From NCBI GenBank assembly GCA_017619585.1, contig JAFZSA010000033.1, forward strand, positions 1-62,500: a stretch of 62,500 bases of DNA. Reading direction: 5' to 3'. Position 1 is the stretch's first letter, and every line of letters begins with the position of its first letter. Of this stretch, positions 45,801 to 55,359 are shown in pieces. The notes under the pieces are model-generated. The model saw nothing but the letters and a program-made list of their open reading frames with translations. It searched no databases and was not told the DNA's origin. This DNA comes from Bacteroidaceae bacterium. Its GTDB lineage: Bacteria > Bacteroidota > Bacteroidia > Bacteroidales > Bacteroidaceae. Made by a program: the position numbers and the translations under genes.

Positions 45801-46163
45801 TCGACTGTTATTCTTGGCAAGAACCTGAAGACGATGAGTCAGGGCGTTTTCTATAATTGTCCTGTTAAGGATGTCTATGTGAAAGCTCTTACGCCTCCAA
45901 CACTTGCTGATTATGTCTTCAACAGTAATCCTACAATTCATGTCAGTGCCAGCGCTCTTGAAAAGTATCAGGCCTCAAATTGGACAAAGTTTGGAACAAT
46001 TGTCGGTGATTTGGATGACTACATTGATGGTATAGAGAATGTTGACGGCGAATTTGCAGAAGATGGGTGTGAGTCTCCCGTTTATGACTTGACGGGGCGT
46101 AGGGTTACCGGATTACAGTCGGGAACCATCTACATTCAGGATGGACATAAGTTTATGAAATAA
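42831..46163 (+). CDS. M60-like metalloprotease with flanking BspA-type LRRs, copy 2
   Basis: 1110 residues with the same order of domains as its neighbours: signal peptide (ending SVWP), N-terminal LRRs, protease core with HECGH at 574-578 and GTEVSNN, C-terminal LRRs, and a tail VYDLTGRRV...GTIYIQDGHKF. The core is close to copy 1 (for example CSAHECGHNNQGAI and RMYWQLYLYYHLAQKN), while the LRR segments differ more, which may tune binding. All motifs for activity are intact. Confidence 0.87.
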   Translation: MKTKKRTIKALLSGIAFLCSLSVWPVTEINVSKAGSLSALMQDMTFDKELKLMGSINGTDVKYIRDLLTAGKVTKLNLQEVRIVKGGEAYNESYTTSDNVLGDYMFANCSKLTSCILPSNITSIGRYAFSHSGLKEVDIPNGVTRLGHASFADCTSLTKVIIGSKVSFLEQAVFYNSPNIAYTYVKPKTPPTLDAYIFTTNPTISVYSNVLEEYMASTWKQYAKGGEIKGDLENYYPDENSDSCDIVNENYGTWFEDAACTQLKSVYQAMSDDELTTAMRAGNMPGYMIGIALKLKNEQWAKYEQDFRIHSYKPYSDAVYWNNKLRCTGGSFMGNPTGIFTKGDEPLYVFVDSDIPDGATLYIAGCNNNDLVTSAKQGKMLKKGLTVVDGKDAALFYIIYTADTQNMTKKLSEWPDMKIHIEGGVVNGYYDVARQSDADYKALLAAAKNEYFTVKGGQALFNFKTSTYKTVWPSTIDRSICWFDSLTVWEKELMGICESVATGKRAGEPFYLTGGEAIFPVYYNNPNFAVEGKETDGGYANSAYFRTAYNSVGCVRGSFDVSRTADFDDWCSAHECGHNNQGAITVEGGTEVSNNLFSNYIRFHDGLVTTRGNAMSVVFDEYARHEPFFTRSLESQMRMYWQLYLYYHLAQKNTSFYPTLFKELRKDPLTLYSSNTGCLKFVRKVCEIVQEDLTDFFTVWGFFEPLKNYIVNDYGEHNMTVNRSDINRTKATIAKYPKKNREILFIEDRIENIPTTGFLTTAGQKRRDSDLVGQCGNVGQFTDFLPGASKPAEYTYLQSDSLYALDGTGGLGFLMLDTDGNLKYASNAKNFCVPSSVGTDWSIYSYDEGGVLHEVAKAGEGTVRVEMPRASALSGLLPDKAIKVIISGPVNGIDIRYLRQLLTEGNLASIDLNDARIVSGGSYYQTYKTSANTMGMYIFDGFKQLASIRLPLMITSIGDRSFRSLGIRMIEIPDAVTSVGLEAFGDCGMLSTVILGKNLKTMSQGVFYNCPVKDVYVKALTPPTLADYVFNSNPTIHVSASALEKYQASNWTKFGTIVGDLDDYIDGIENVDGEFAEDGCESPVYDLTGRRVTGLQSGTIYIQDGHKFMK

Positions 46164-46192
46164 CAAATATATATTTAACTAAAAACGTACAT

Positions 46193-49100
46193 ATGAAAAC
46201 TTCTACGAGAATCCTTAAGGTATTGCTTTTGGGCATTGCCTTGCTCTGTTCACAAAACACATGGTCTGTAACAGAGATTAATGTGAGTCAGGCGGGAACA
46301 CTTTCTACCTTGCTAACCAATAGTGAGGCTAAGTTGAAGGTTACCGGAGTTATCAATGGTACGGATATCAAGTTCATCCGTTCGTTGGTTACGGCTGGTA
46401 CGGTAACATCAATAGACTGGTCGGAAGTAAGAATCGTTAGTGGAGGAGAGGCCTACTATGGTTCATTCAAGACGGCAGATGATGTGATTGGCGAACAGAT
46501 GTTCACAGAATGCGCGAGTCTGCAGGAGATTATTTTACCAAAAACTGTGACATTCATCCAGGCTAATGCTTTTTCGCGCACAGGACTCAAGTCAATAGAT
46601 ATTCCTAACTCGGTAACCCGGGTGGGCGGCGATGCTTTTGCCTATTGCGGTTCATTGGCATCCGTTGTCATCGGTTCTAAGGTGAAGCAGATGGATCAAG
46701 GCGTGTTCTGGGCTTCAGAAGTCAAGAATGCCTATGTAAAACCTACTACTCCTCCTGCCATATCGGCTTATCTGTTCGGCTCTAATCCCCAGATTTGTGT
46801 TTATACCAATGTGCTGGCAGAATACAAAGCAAGCAGTTGGAAGGAATTTGGTACCATTGTCGGCAATTTGGAGAACGAATATGCAATGGATGCTGACCCC
46901 AATACTGTTGCCAAGATTATGAACAGCAAATTCTTTGAGGATGCTGCCTGTACACAGTTGAAGTCCGAGTATCAGGCTATGAGCGATGAAGACCTGACAG
47001 CAGCAATGACTGAAGTGGGAATGCCTGAATGGATGATTACTACAGCCCTTAAGATAAAGAATCAGACATGGGCAGATTATGAGCAGGACTTCCGCATCCA
47101 TTCTTACAAGCCTTACAGTGATGCCAACTATTGGAACAATAAGATGATGGCTAACGGCGGTTCCTATATGGGTAACCCAACAGGTATCTATGCCGAGAAT
47201 GCGGGTGATGAGATTTTTGTCTTTGTGGATAGCGATATACCCAGCGATGCAACATTGTACTTTGCTGGTTGCGTAGAGAATGAAATGATTTCCAGTGCTA
47301 CGATGGGAACAAAGCTGGTAAAGGGTCTGAACATTATTGAAGGAACTAAGAATGCCCTTTATTACATTTTATATACGGCTGACACAAAGTCAATGAAGAA
47401 GACGTTGAGCGAGTGGCCTGATATGAAGATTCACATTGAGGGTGGTAAGGTAAACGGTTATTACGACGTTAACTTCCATGCTTCTACTGACTATCTGAAA
47501 ATCCTTAAGGCTGCCAAGTTGAATCGCTTCACTGTCAGAGGCGCGCACTCTCTGTACAACCTCAAGACCGCTTCATATAAACAGGTGTTCACTACTGCCT
47601 CTAAAATGAATAAGAGCATCTGCTGGTTTGATAGCGTTGCCGTTTGGGAAAAGAACCTGATGGGTATGACTGAGGAGGTTGCAACGGGCAAGAAAGCCGG
47701 TTATCCATGGTATCTGACAGGTGGTGAGGCCATCTATCCTATCTATTACAACAATCCTAGCTTTGCCATTGAGGGAGAGGAAAGCGATGCGGGATATGCA
47801 AACTCTACAGCTTACAGAACCAGCTACAACGGTTTTGACTGTATCAGGAATTGTTTGGATGCTACCAATACACAGATGGACGACTGGTGTGCCGGTCATG
47901 AGTGTGGTCATAACAACCAGAGGGCTATCAACGTGGAGGGTTGTACAGAGGCATCGAATAATGTCTTTTCGAATCTTGTCCGTTATCTTGGTGGTCTTAA
48001 TTCATCTGGTGGTTCAACCCTCTCTACTGTTATGGACGAGTATGCACGCCGTGAACCTTTCTATTACAGAGATGTGAACAGTCGATTGCGTTTCTACTGG
48101 GATCTCTATCTGTACTATCATCTGGGTCAGAAGAACACATCGTTCTATCCCGAGCTTTTCAAGGCTTTGCGTAAGGATCCGTTGACTCTTTATAATAGTA
48201 CAAACAATGCTAATGGTGGTTTGAAGTTTGTTCGTAAGGTATGCGAAGTAGCTCAGGAAGATTTGACGGATTACTTCACAATCTGGGGATTCTTCGAGCC
48301 GATAAAGGTGGGGTCTATAATTGAGGATTACGGCGAACATCCCATTGCAGTCACGAGTTCCAACATAAAATCGACAAAAAACACGATTTCTAAATACGAG
48401 AAGAAAAATCGCGAGATCCTCTTTGTAGAGGACCGCGCTGACTACGTGCTTTCTACAGGTTTCCTTCAAACAGCAGGCAAGAAGCGCAACGGCTCTGATC
48501 AGGTAGGGCAGTGTGGCGACCTTGGTCAGTTTACAAGCTATTTGCCCGGAGCCTGTGAACCCTCCGAATATATCTATCTGCAGGCTGACTCACTGTATGC
48601 AATGGAGGGAACTGGTGGTTTGGGCTTCCTGATGTTGGATGCTGAGAATAATATCAAGTATGCTTCCAATTCAAAGAATTTCTGTATTCCCAGCAGTGTA
48701 GGTACAGACTGGACCATATATTCCTATGATTCAGATGGTACGTTACACGAGGTTGCTAAGTCAGCAGAACTGAGCGGAATTGAATACGTAGAGATGACTG
48801 TTGCAGGAAGACTTAAATCTCTGCTGAATAATAACCAGGCCATTAAACTTATTGTAAGCGGTCCGATTAATTCTACTGACATTACCTATATGAAGCAACT
48901 CGTGACTAAGGAGAACCTTCAGTCCATAGATCTGGATAAGGCAAAAATCAACTATATATCTGATAATGTTTTCCAGAACGTCAAGAAACTGATTTCAATA
49001 AAGCTGCCACAGAACCTTACTTCAATTGGTTCTAACACTTTCTCCAGCTCAGGACTTAAGTCTATAGAAATACCTGACAAGGTGACAAGTGTGGGTGGTG

Positions 49101-49501
49101 ATGCGTTTGCCTATTGCGACCGCCTGACAAGTGTGATAATAGGAAAGGGAGTTAAGACCATGGCACAGGGTGTGTTCTACAGTTCTGGCATCAAGCATGC
49201 CTACGTGAAGGCGCTCACACCTCCTACAATAGCTAACTACCTCTTCTCAAGCAAGCCCGTCATCCACGTCTATGCAAGTGCGCTTGATGACTATCTGGCT
49301 TCTCCTTGGGCTGAATTTGGTACCATCGTGGGTGATATGGATGATGTAATGGACGGTATAGAGCCCATTGGAGAAGTATTCTCCCAAGGTAATGGTGTAG
49401 ATGCTACTCCTGTTTACAATATTCAAGGAATACAGGTAACCAAATTACTGCCAGGGACTATCTATATGCGCAACGGCAAGAAATTTATGGTAAAGCCGTA
49501 G
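46193..49501 (+). CDS. M60-like metalloprotease with flanking BspA-type LRRs, copy 3
   Basis: 1102 residues, same architecture. HECGH is at 569-573; the surroundings have drifted (CAGHECGHNNQRAINVEGCTEASNN instead of NQGAI..EGGTEVSNN), so specificity may have changed though both His, the Glu and the distal Glu remain. The C-terminal LRR block is about 20 residues shorter. The tail is VYNIQGIQV...GTIYMRNGKKFMVKP. It meets the M64 gene tail to tail, 1 bp apart, without a clear terminator. Confidence 0.86.
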   Translation: MKTSTRILKVLLLGIALLCSQNTWSVTEINVSQAGTLSTLLTNSEAKLKVTGVINGTDIKFIRSLVTAGTVTSIDWSEVRIVSGGEAYYGSFKTADDVIGEQMFTECASLQEIILPKTVTFIQANAFSRTGLKSIDIPNSVTRVGGDAFAYCGSLASVVIGSKVKQMDQGVFWASEVKNAYVKPTTPPAISAYLFGSNPQICVYTNVLAEYKASSWKEFGTIVGNLENEYAMDADPNTVAKIMNSKFFEDAACTQLKSEYQAMSDEDLTAAMTEVGMPEWMITTALKIKNQTWADYEQDFRIHSYKPYSDANYWNNKMMANGGSYMGNPTGIYAENAGDEIFVFVDSDIPSDATLYFAGCVENEMISSATMGTKLVKGLNIIEGTKNALYYILYTADTKSMKKTLSEWPDMKIHIEGGKVNGYYDVNFHASTDYLKILKAAKLNRFTVRGAHSLYNLKTASYKQVFTTASKMNKSICWFDSVAVWEKNLMGMTEEVATGKKAGYPWYLTGGEAIYPIYYNNPSFAIEGEESDAGYANSTAYRTSYNGFDCIRNCLDATNTQMDDWCAGHECGHNNQRAINVEGCTEASNNVFSNLVRYLGGLNSSGGSTLSTVMDEYARREPFYYRDVNSRLRFYWDLYLYYHLGQKNTSFYPELFKALRKDPLTLYNSTNNANGGLKFVRKVCEVAQEDLTDYFTIWGFFEPIKVGSIIEDYGEHPIAVTSSNIKSTKNTISKYEKKNREILFVEDRADYVLSTGFLQTAGKKRNGSDQVGQCGDLGQFTSYLPGACEPSEYIYLQADSLYAMEGTGGLGFLMLDAENNIKYASNSKNFCIPSSVGTDWTIYSYDSDGTLHEVAKSAELSGIEYVEMTVAGRLKSLLNNNQAIKLIVSGPINSTDITYMKQLVTKENLQSIDLDKAKINYISDNVFQNVKKLISIKLPQNLTSIGSNTFSSSGLKSIEIPDKVTSVGGDAFAYCDRLTSVIIGKGVKTMAQGVFYSSGIKHAYVKALTPPTIANYLFSSKPVIHVYASALDDYLASPWAEFGTIVGDMDDVMDGIEPIGEVFSQGNGVDATPVYNIQGIQVTKLLPGTIYMRNGKKFMVKP

Positions 49502-49502
49502 G

Positions 49503-50933
49503 TTAGTCTACAAACATTTTCTTGTCGCCTACAATGTAAAGGCCTTTGGGGAGCTTAATCAGCTCTTCACCACAGACATTCAGATGAGCCACTCTGTGAC
49601 CATGAAGATTATATATGGTTACAGCACGTGGCTTTTCTGATTTAATGAATAGACCTCCGCTTCGGGATTCTACACTGAAATCTTCACATGCAAAGGCTTC
49701 TATACCCACAACATCTCCCAGTTTTAGCCTCCATGTGATAGTGGTTGTATGTTTGCTTTCATGTTGGGGATCTTTCACATATGAGCATATCTCGTGTGCC
49801 TTTACTTTTATTGTATGTGTTGTTTTTGACCAGTCAAGGGAATCGTATCTTAATACCATCTGTTCGCTGGTCTCATTTTCCTGAATTATTCCATCCACAG
49901 TCCATTGAAAAGCCAGCTTGTTCCCAGCCCCTTTGTAATATCGTGTAATGGAGAATGTCATTTCCTCTTCTTCCATCGTAATAGTCTTGGTGGAAATTGG
50001 CTCATATTCTGCAATTACTTTGACACGGTTATGCAATGACTCGACTAAGGCTTCACGACAGACTGGACAGAAGTTTTTGTTAAGAGCCTCCATCTCGCAG
50101 GTCCCGTTTACAGGTTTGTAGTAACCGTTACCCTTGGTTGAACCGCCTATGGCAAATGCTCCTACACTACTCTGTCCCCACCAATGTTTCCATTTTATTG
50201 TGGCGGAATTGTTGTTGGCAGTCTGGTTTACATATTCGCCCAAATAGTTGTCGCCGGCAAAATATTCATCAGCCAAACTTGCGAAAGTATGCCCGAATTC
50301 ATGAATGAATATCTCTGGCGCACTGCTGTGTGTGGTGCAGGTCAGGTAAGAACCGCCTGCTCCACCGTATTCTGATGTATTGCACAGAATACCTACCATC
50401 TCGTAGTTGGGCATTAGGGCTTTCAGTAGGTTGTAAATCTTGGAAGAGTTGTCTGTGCAGGGGAGGCGGTGTATGTTGTATGAGTCAAAGTGAATACCAA
50501 AATAGGTGTCGACGGTTTTGATGGGGAGCGAAGAACCTTCGGGACAAACATACACACCGTTTTTCAATACACCTGGATGAGAGATGCCCGACTCATTGGA
50601 TATTACCTCTATGGCGTACAGATTGAACCATTTCTTGTATTTGTTCATGGGTATTTTCTTGAACAGTGCATTGTATAGGTTCTTTGCGGCCGTTACAAAC
50701 TTTGTTTGTTCCGTAGCTGTATATCCGTCACCCAAGAGTACAAAGTTTATGGCTTCAGGACCAATATATTGTATGGTGTCTATGGGAAAGTCCTGACCCT
50801 CTTGCTTCCTGAAATCGATGGCTGAGATTTTCCTTATCGGTTTTACATCGTCAAATGTGTTTACCATACATTGCGCACTTATCTCTGTCGTGAACTGTAC
50901 AAGTATTGCCAGTGCTATTAATTTGCGTATCAT
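49503..50933 (-). CDS. M64 (IgA-peptidase-type) secreted metalloprotease
   Basis: 476 residues with a signal peptide (about 1-20, ending ISAQ). An M64 catalytic domain (about 55-300) has NFVLLGDGYT..E and the zinc motif HEFGHTFASLADEY (211-224), whose Asp222-Glu223 follow as in the family. The prototype cuts immunoglobulin A, but many gut members have unknown targets. A beta-sandwich region and a type IX-like tail (TIYNLHGHRV...KGLYIVGDKK) complete it. It lies in a block of secreted degradative enzymes. Confidence 0.87.
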   Translation of the reverse strand: MIRKLIALAILVQFTTEISAQCMVNTFDDVKPIRKISAIDFRKQEGQDFPIDTIQYIGPEAINFVLLGDGYTATEQTKFVTAAKNLYNALFKKIPMNKYKKWFNLYAIEVISNESGISHPGVLKNGVYVCPEGSSLPIKTVDTYFGIHFDSYNIHRLPCTDNSSKIYNLLKALMPNYEMVGILCNTSEYGGAGGSYLTCTTHSSAPEIFIHEFGHTFASLADEYFAGDNYLGEYVNQTANNNSATIKWKHWWGQSSVGAFAIGGSTKGNGYYKPVNGTCEMEALNKNFCPVCREALVESLHNRVKVIAEYEPISTKTITMEEEEMTFSITRYYKGAGNKLAFQWTVDGIIQENETSEQMVLRYDSLDWSKTTHTIKVKAHEICSYVKDPQHESKHTTTITWRLKLGDVVGIEAFACEDFSVESRSGGLFIKSEKPRAVTIYNLHGHRVAHLNVCGEELIKLPKGLYIVGDKKMFVD

Positions 50934-50952
50934 AAAATAGGACTTAACACTT

Positions 50953-53376
50953 TTATTTATAAAGATATAAATTGAAGTTTTTTACTGAACCGGGAGCACC
51001 TTGTTCGGCACGCGGCAGATACTCGATGCCGCTGATATATTGCTCGGAACCGAGGTCGATAACCAGAAGATGGGGCAGATCTGATCCTTTGACGGTCTGC
51101 CAATAGGTACTCTCCTGCAGATCGAAGACTTTGTCGCCAAGGTGGTTGCCGTTCTCCTCTTCCGAGCTGGCGTACTTCACCGTCCATGGTTCACGGCTGA
51201 TGCGATTTCCTTCATTATCGAGGGCATATATTTCTGCAATGGCAGCCACATCATTTTCTGTTTGTGTACTGAGTATTTCTATGGCCAGATAGCGTCCTTT
51301 CTTTGTTCCATACTTGAACATGAACTTCTGCCAACCGTTTCCGGCTTTGAACTCTCCTTTGTTGGGGGACTTGCTATTCAAATCGGGTTTGTCACCCGGG
51401 TTGTTATGTTTGTTTGACTTCTCTAACTGCAATTTGTTCAGTTCTGGTTCTTCCTGTCCCCAGACAATCTTTTCGCTTGGACCTACGATGTCGAGGACAA
51501 TGACTTCGTTCTGTCCTTTCTTCAGCCAACAGCCAGGCACATAGAGCGTCTGCTGCGGGCCAATGTTCCAGAAACGTCCCATAGCGTGGCCATTTACCCA
51601 TACCTGTCCTTTGCCCCAGGTCTCGAAGTTGAGGAACGTATCGCCCACCTTCGAGAGGTTGAAGTAGCCGCGATAATAGCCACGGGTGCTCATGAGATCA
51701 AGTCCATCTATGTTCCATTGCGGTCTCTTGCCCAGACGTTGGCCTTCTTTTTCCGGCTTGGTATAGTCGAAGTTATGAATAAATGCATCAGCTGCTTTCT
51801 CGTAGCTGTCGGGTAGAGCTACTTTTATCCAGCCTTGTGGCTTCCAGGTGGTTTCAGTTTGGTCAATAGTAGCCGTAATAGTTACGTCGCTCACGATTCC
51901 TTTGAAGTCCTTGATGGCCCGACCAAAGTTGATACGCCCCATGGCCTCGACAAGAATCTCAAGTTCGTCACCTTTCTTGACGGGCGGTAATTTAAGGGTC
52001 TTTTCATTCTTCACGCGGTCAATCTTGCCGATGTACTTGCCGTTAATGAAGATCTGAGCATAGTCGTGGCAGTCAGCTGTCAGAATACTTGGTTCACTGA
52101 TGTTGGGCATGGTCGTAAAGTAGCACATGGTTCCCCATCCCAAGTCCATCTCCTCAAAGGTTTTCAGTCCACCTTCTTTTTGGATGGAGAGTTTCATTCC
52201 ATCAAAGCCGTTGAAGATGGACGAGAACTCTGTCAGTTCAAACTTCGGCACAGTGATGATGGGCATCGGAGCCTTGGGTACGTTGGGTAAGACCCCCTTC
52301 CGTCCCCCTTGTAGGGGGAAACCTCTTTCATCATACTTCTCCATCATCTTTCGCAGCTCCCAGAACTTGGGCGTGGGGAGGCCCCATTCGTTGATGGGCG
52401 CATCATAGTCGTAACTGGTTACATCGGGAGCAAAGCCAGGTGAGTTGGCTCCTGCCCAATGGCCAAACGAGGTTCCTCCGTGCGTCATGTAAAGTGAGAA
52501 GCTGATGCCCTTAGAGAGCATTTCATCCATTCCGTCTACCATATCCTTCGCAGGGCGCGTTTCGTGCTGGGCTCCCCACTTGTCGAACCAGCCGCTCCAG
52601 AACTCAGAGCACATCTTCGGTGCATTGGGGCGCAATTCTCCCAAGCGACGGAACTGATTGTCGATATTGGCTCCCGTACCAAAGTTCATGGTCCAGGTAA
52701 GGTCATCAAGTCCGTTCTTCTCGAAATTGCTGCTCCAGTCGCATTGGAACAACTCCAACTCCTTGCCGTAGATGCCGCGCAGGCAATCGCGAATTTCGCT
52801 GACGTAAGGCTTATCCTCGCCATACGAGCCGTATTCGTTCTCTACTTGCATCATTATAATAGGACCACCATTCTGAATGGTAAGGGGCTTAAGTTGCTCG
52901 CCCACCTTCTCCTCGAATATTTTTACACGTTCCATGAAGTTAGGGTCACGTTCACGCAATTTGATGTCCTTCTTCTTCAGCAGCCACCAAGGCAGGCCGC
53001 CCATTTCCCATTCGGCACAAACGTATGGACCTGGACGTACAATCACATACATACCGTTTTTCTGGGCAATGTGGCAGAACTCGGCTATATCATTATTATC
53101 AGTGAAGTTGAACTGTCCTTCCTGCTGCTCGTGGATATTCCAAAAGATGTAGATGCAGACAGCATTCATGCCTAATGACTTGCACATCTGAATACGGTGC
53201 TCCCAGTAAGGACGTGGAATGCGGGGATAATGTATCTCTGCTGCTTTTACTATGAAGGGCTGTCCGTTCAGGAGGAATGTCTTGTCACCTATGGTGAATG
53301 AACCGGGTTTGGAACCTGCCAGCGATGTAGCGGAAATCAATGCAAACAGAGCAATGATGGACAGAAGTTTTCTCAT
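50953..53376 (-). CDS. GH35 beta-galactosidase with C-terminal discoidin-like domain
   Basis: 807 residues. Signal peptide (about 1-20), GH35 barrel (about 28-350) with acid/base Glu181 in QVENEYG and nucleophile Glu258 in CSEFWSGWFD, two jelly-roll domains, and an F5/8-type C domain (about 665-805). It removes terminal beta-galactose from plant or host glycans outside the cytoplasm. The neighbouring GH30 enzyme reads in the same direction and supplies a plausible partner activity on galactan side chains. Confidence 0.92.
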   Translation of the reverse strand: MRKLLSIIALFALISATSLAGSKPGSFTIGDKTFLLNGQPFIVKAAEIHYPRIPRPYWEHRIQMCKSLGMNAVCIYIFWNIHEQQEGQFNFTDNNDIAEFCHIAQKNGMYVIVRPGPYVCAEWEMGGLPWWLLKKKDIKLRERDPNFMERVKIFEEKVGEQLKPLTIQNGGPIIMMQVENEYGSYGEDKPYVSEIRDCLRGIYGKELELFQCDWSSNFEKNGLDDLTWTMNFGTGANIDNQFRRLGELRPNAPKMCSEFWSGWFDKWGAQHETRPAKDMVDGMDEMLSKGISFSLYMTHGGTSFGHWAGANSPGFAPDVTSYDYDAPINEWGLPTPKFWELRKMMEKYDERGFPLQGGRKGVLPNVPKAPMPIITVPKFELTEFSSIFNGFDGMKLSIQKEGGLKTFEEMDLGWGTMCYFTTMPNISEPSILTADCHDYAQIFINGKYIGKIDRVKNEKTLKLPPVKKGDELEILVEAMGRINFGRAIKDFKGIVSDVTITATIDQTETTWKPQGWIKVALPDSYEKAADAFIHNFDYTKPEKEGQRLGKRPQWNIDGLDLMSTRGYYRGYFNLSKVGDTFLNFETWGKGQVWVNGHAMGRFWNIGPQQTLYVPGCWLKKGQNEVIVLDIVGPSEKIVWGQEEPELNKLQLEKSNKHNNPGDKPDLNSKSPNKGEFKAGNGWQKFMFKYGTKKGRYLAIEILSTQTENDVAAIAEIYALDNEGNRISREPWTVKYASSEEENGNHLGDKVFDLQESTYWQTVKGSDLPHLLVIDLGSEQYISGIEYLPRAEQGAPGSVKNFNLYLYK

Positions 53377-53413
53377 TTTATTGTTAGTTTAAGTTTTTCG
53401 GATGTAAAGGTAT

Positions 53414-54922
53414 TTATTTTTCCACAAAGGTGGAAATGCTTCGGGCAGAAAGTTTTGTTTTTCCTTTGCAAATACCTATGGGTTTCAGGTTTTCTCCTTC
53501 TGCATCGCTAGTTCGGTAAATCTGCCACTTCCTGTTCTTTTTATCAGAGAATGAAAGTTGGAAATCCTGTGTTTCTTCTGCATAATTGATGACAACGCAG
53601 ACCCATTTGCCGTCTTTGTTCTTGTAGGCTGAGGCCATCAGTCCGTACGGATCTTCTTCCTGAGAAGAGGTGATATTATAACGTATGGCACCTGGACGGA
53701 TAAAACGGCTGTAGTTGCCCAATGCCCAAAGCAGTTTGGAGTCGCGTGCCCGCTGCTCTTCATCGTATATACGGATAAGTCCGTCTTTATAATCGCCACC
53801 ACAGGCACGCCACCACGACCAACTTTCGGCATCAGCATACGTGAGGTCGTGATGTATGATACGGGCCACATAGAGGGCGGTCTTCATGCTGAAATCATAT
53901 CCTTGTCCGCCTCCTATCTCCTTGTCGTTACTCATTACGCAGATCTCTGTCTGCCAGAACTTCAGTCCATATTTGGCAATACTGTCTCTAAGTTGCTGAC
54001 GTATCTCTTTCATATAAGGTACGGGCGTATTGGTCCAGTAGCTGTGTCCTGCCATCAGGTGGGGTACATTAGGAAGATTGCCCACGTAGGTTCTGACGCT
54101 GTCGGGTGAGAAGAAGGAGCTGATGGCATTTCCGCGTTGCCAGTCGGTATGATGAATGCCAAGAAGGCAGCGTAAGTCGCTGGACTCATCCATAAGAATC
54201 TGGGTGCTGAGTCCTTTCTCTGTGAGGGCTTTACTTGTCTCTCTTGCCAGTCGGGCTATCTCTCTATGGGTAGCAGGTGAACCTTCCTGCTTGGGTCCTT
54301 GCCAGTTCCAGCTGCCATCAGGCTCGTTGACGGGGCAGAGGTAATCAAAGTGTATGCCGTCATGCTCTTCCAGTCCTTTGAGGGATGTAGCCATAAAGCG
54401 GGCAAAATCATCGTAGCAGTCATCCTTCAGGTTGATGGTTCCCCCACGTCCTGTATTGGTGGCAATGCCATTTTTTGTAAAATAGACGGGTGCAGAATTC
54501 AGAAAAGCCAGGAAGTAGGGTACACCACGTTCTTTGGCTAACCGCAGGAACTTACGTTGACCGGGTTGTTTGCTCCAGTCGTAGGTGCCATCCTTTGTCA
54601 GGAAGCATTCTGTACGTGTGCCGGGTTTTATCTGAGAGGCCTCGCCTTGTTCTGCACTGCCGGCTCCCAGATTAAAGCGCCACACGGAGAGTCCGATGCC
54701 CTTGGGTTGCCCATTGGCATCGTTCTCGACAGAAAAGAGCCAGTCGGCAATCTTTTGTTGTTCCTCTTCCTTGTCCCAAAGGCCTATGAATTGCATAGAC
54801 CAAGCGTCAGAGGCTCCAAAGTGTTGGATGGTCTGACGCGGTTGGTTGGTCTCAATGACATAGTCGGTAGCCCGACAAGTTGTTGCGATGGTTGCAAAAA
54901 GTATAATCCAAAAGTGTCTCAT
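53414..54922 (-). CDS. GH30 family glycosidase, endo-beta-1,6-galactanase-like
   Basis: 502 residues with a signal peptide (about 1-18, ending CRA). A (beta/alpha)8 barrel plus side beta domain. Acid/base Glu200 lies in CPVNEPDGSWNW and nucleophile Glu326 in FWQTEICVM. IQHFGASDAWSMQ and RFNLGAGSAEQGE fit GH30 subfamily 5-like beta-1,6-galactanases more than glucosylceramidases, but the subfamily is an inference. It precedes GH35 by 37 bp in the same direction. Confidence 0.82.
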   Translation of the reverse strand: MRHFWIILFATIATTCRATDYVIETNQPRQTIQHFGASDAWSMQFIGLWDKEEEQQKIADWLFSVENDANGQPKGIGLSVWRFNLGAGSAEQGEASQIKPGTRTECFLTKDGTYDWSKQPGQRKFLRLAKERGVPYFLAFLNSAPVYFTKNGIATNTGRGGTINLKDDCYDDFARFMATSLKGLEEHDGIHFDYLCPVNEPDGSWNWQGPKQEGSPATHREIARLARETSKALTEKGLSTQILMDESSDLRCLLGIHHTDWQRGNAISSFFSPDSVRTYVGNLPNVPHLMAGHSYWTNTPVPYMKEIRQQLRDSIAKYGLKFWQTEICVMSNDKEIGGGQGYDFSMKTALYVARIIHHDLTYADAESWSWWRACGGDYKDGLIRIYDEEQRARDSKLLWALGNYSRFIRPGAIRYNITSSQEEDPYGLMASAYKNKDGKWVCVVINYAEETQDFQLSFSDKKNRKWQIYRTSDAEGENLKPIGICKGKTKLSARSISTFVEK

Positions 54923-54939
54923 GTTTTTTGGGGGTATTT

Positions 54940-55359
54940 TTATTCATCAAGGTCAAAATCAAAGTCGCCAAAGAATTCGGGTACTTCATTTTGGAATTCA
55001 TCCAGCGAGCGTCGGTCTTTCTTGGTGGGTCGACCGGTTCCCTTGGCACGGTTTATGAAACCGCTTATTTTGTTCATCTCTAAGATCTCATATTGTTCGG
55101 GGGCTGTAACATTCTCCAGAATCTCTGGGATGAGTTTAGCTCCTACACGTCTCTCTATAGCCTGCAGGACGCGGAAGGAGTAGGTGACTGGTGGTTTGCG
55201 CACGTCTATGACGTCACCCACCTTTATCATCCGGCTGGCCTTTACGGTACTTCCCTTCAGGCTAACCTGTCCTTTCTTGCAGGCAGCGGCAGCTATGGTT
55301 CGTGTCTTGAAGATACGGGCTGCCCAAAGCCATTTGTCGATGCGAGCCTCTGTTGTCAT
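54940..55359 (-). CDS. S4-domain RNA-binding protein, Hsp15-like
   Basis: 139 residues. An S4 fold (about 5-65: [29 protein letters not shown]...VKVGD-like IKVGDVIDV) followed by a basic then acidic tail ending DFDFDLDE. Relatives of HslR bind free 50S subunits carrying stalled nascent chains. It begins in an ATGA overlap with pth, so the pair is translationally coupled and both act on peptidyl-tRNA problems. Confidence 0.9.
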   Translation of the reverse strand: MTTEARIDKWLWAARIFKTRTIAAAACKKGQVSLKGSTVKASRMIKVGDVIDVRKPPVTYSFRVLQAIERRVGAKLIPEILENVTAPEQYEILEMNKISGFINRAKGTGRPTKKDRRSLDEFQNEVPEFFGDFDFDLDE

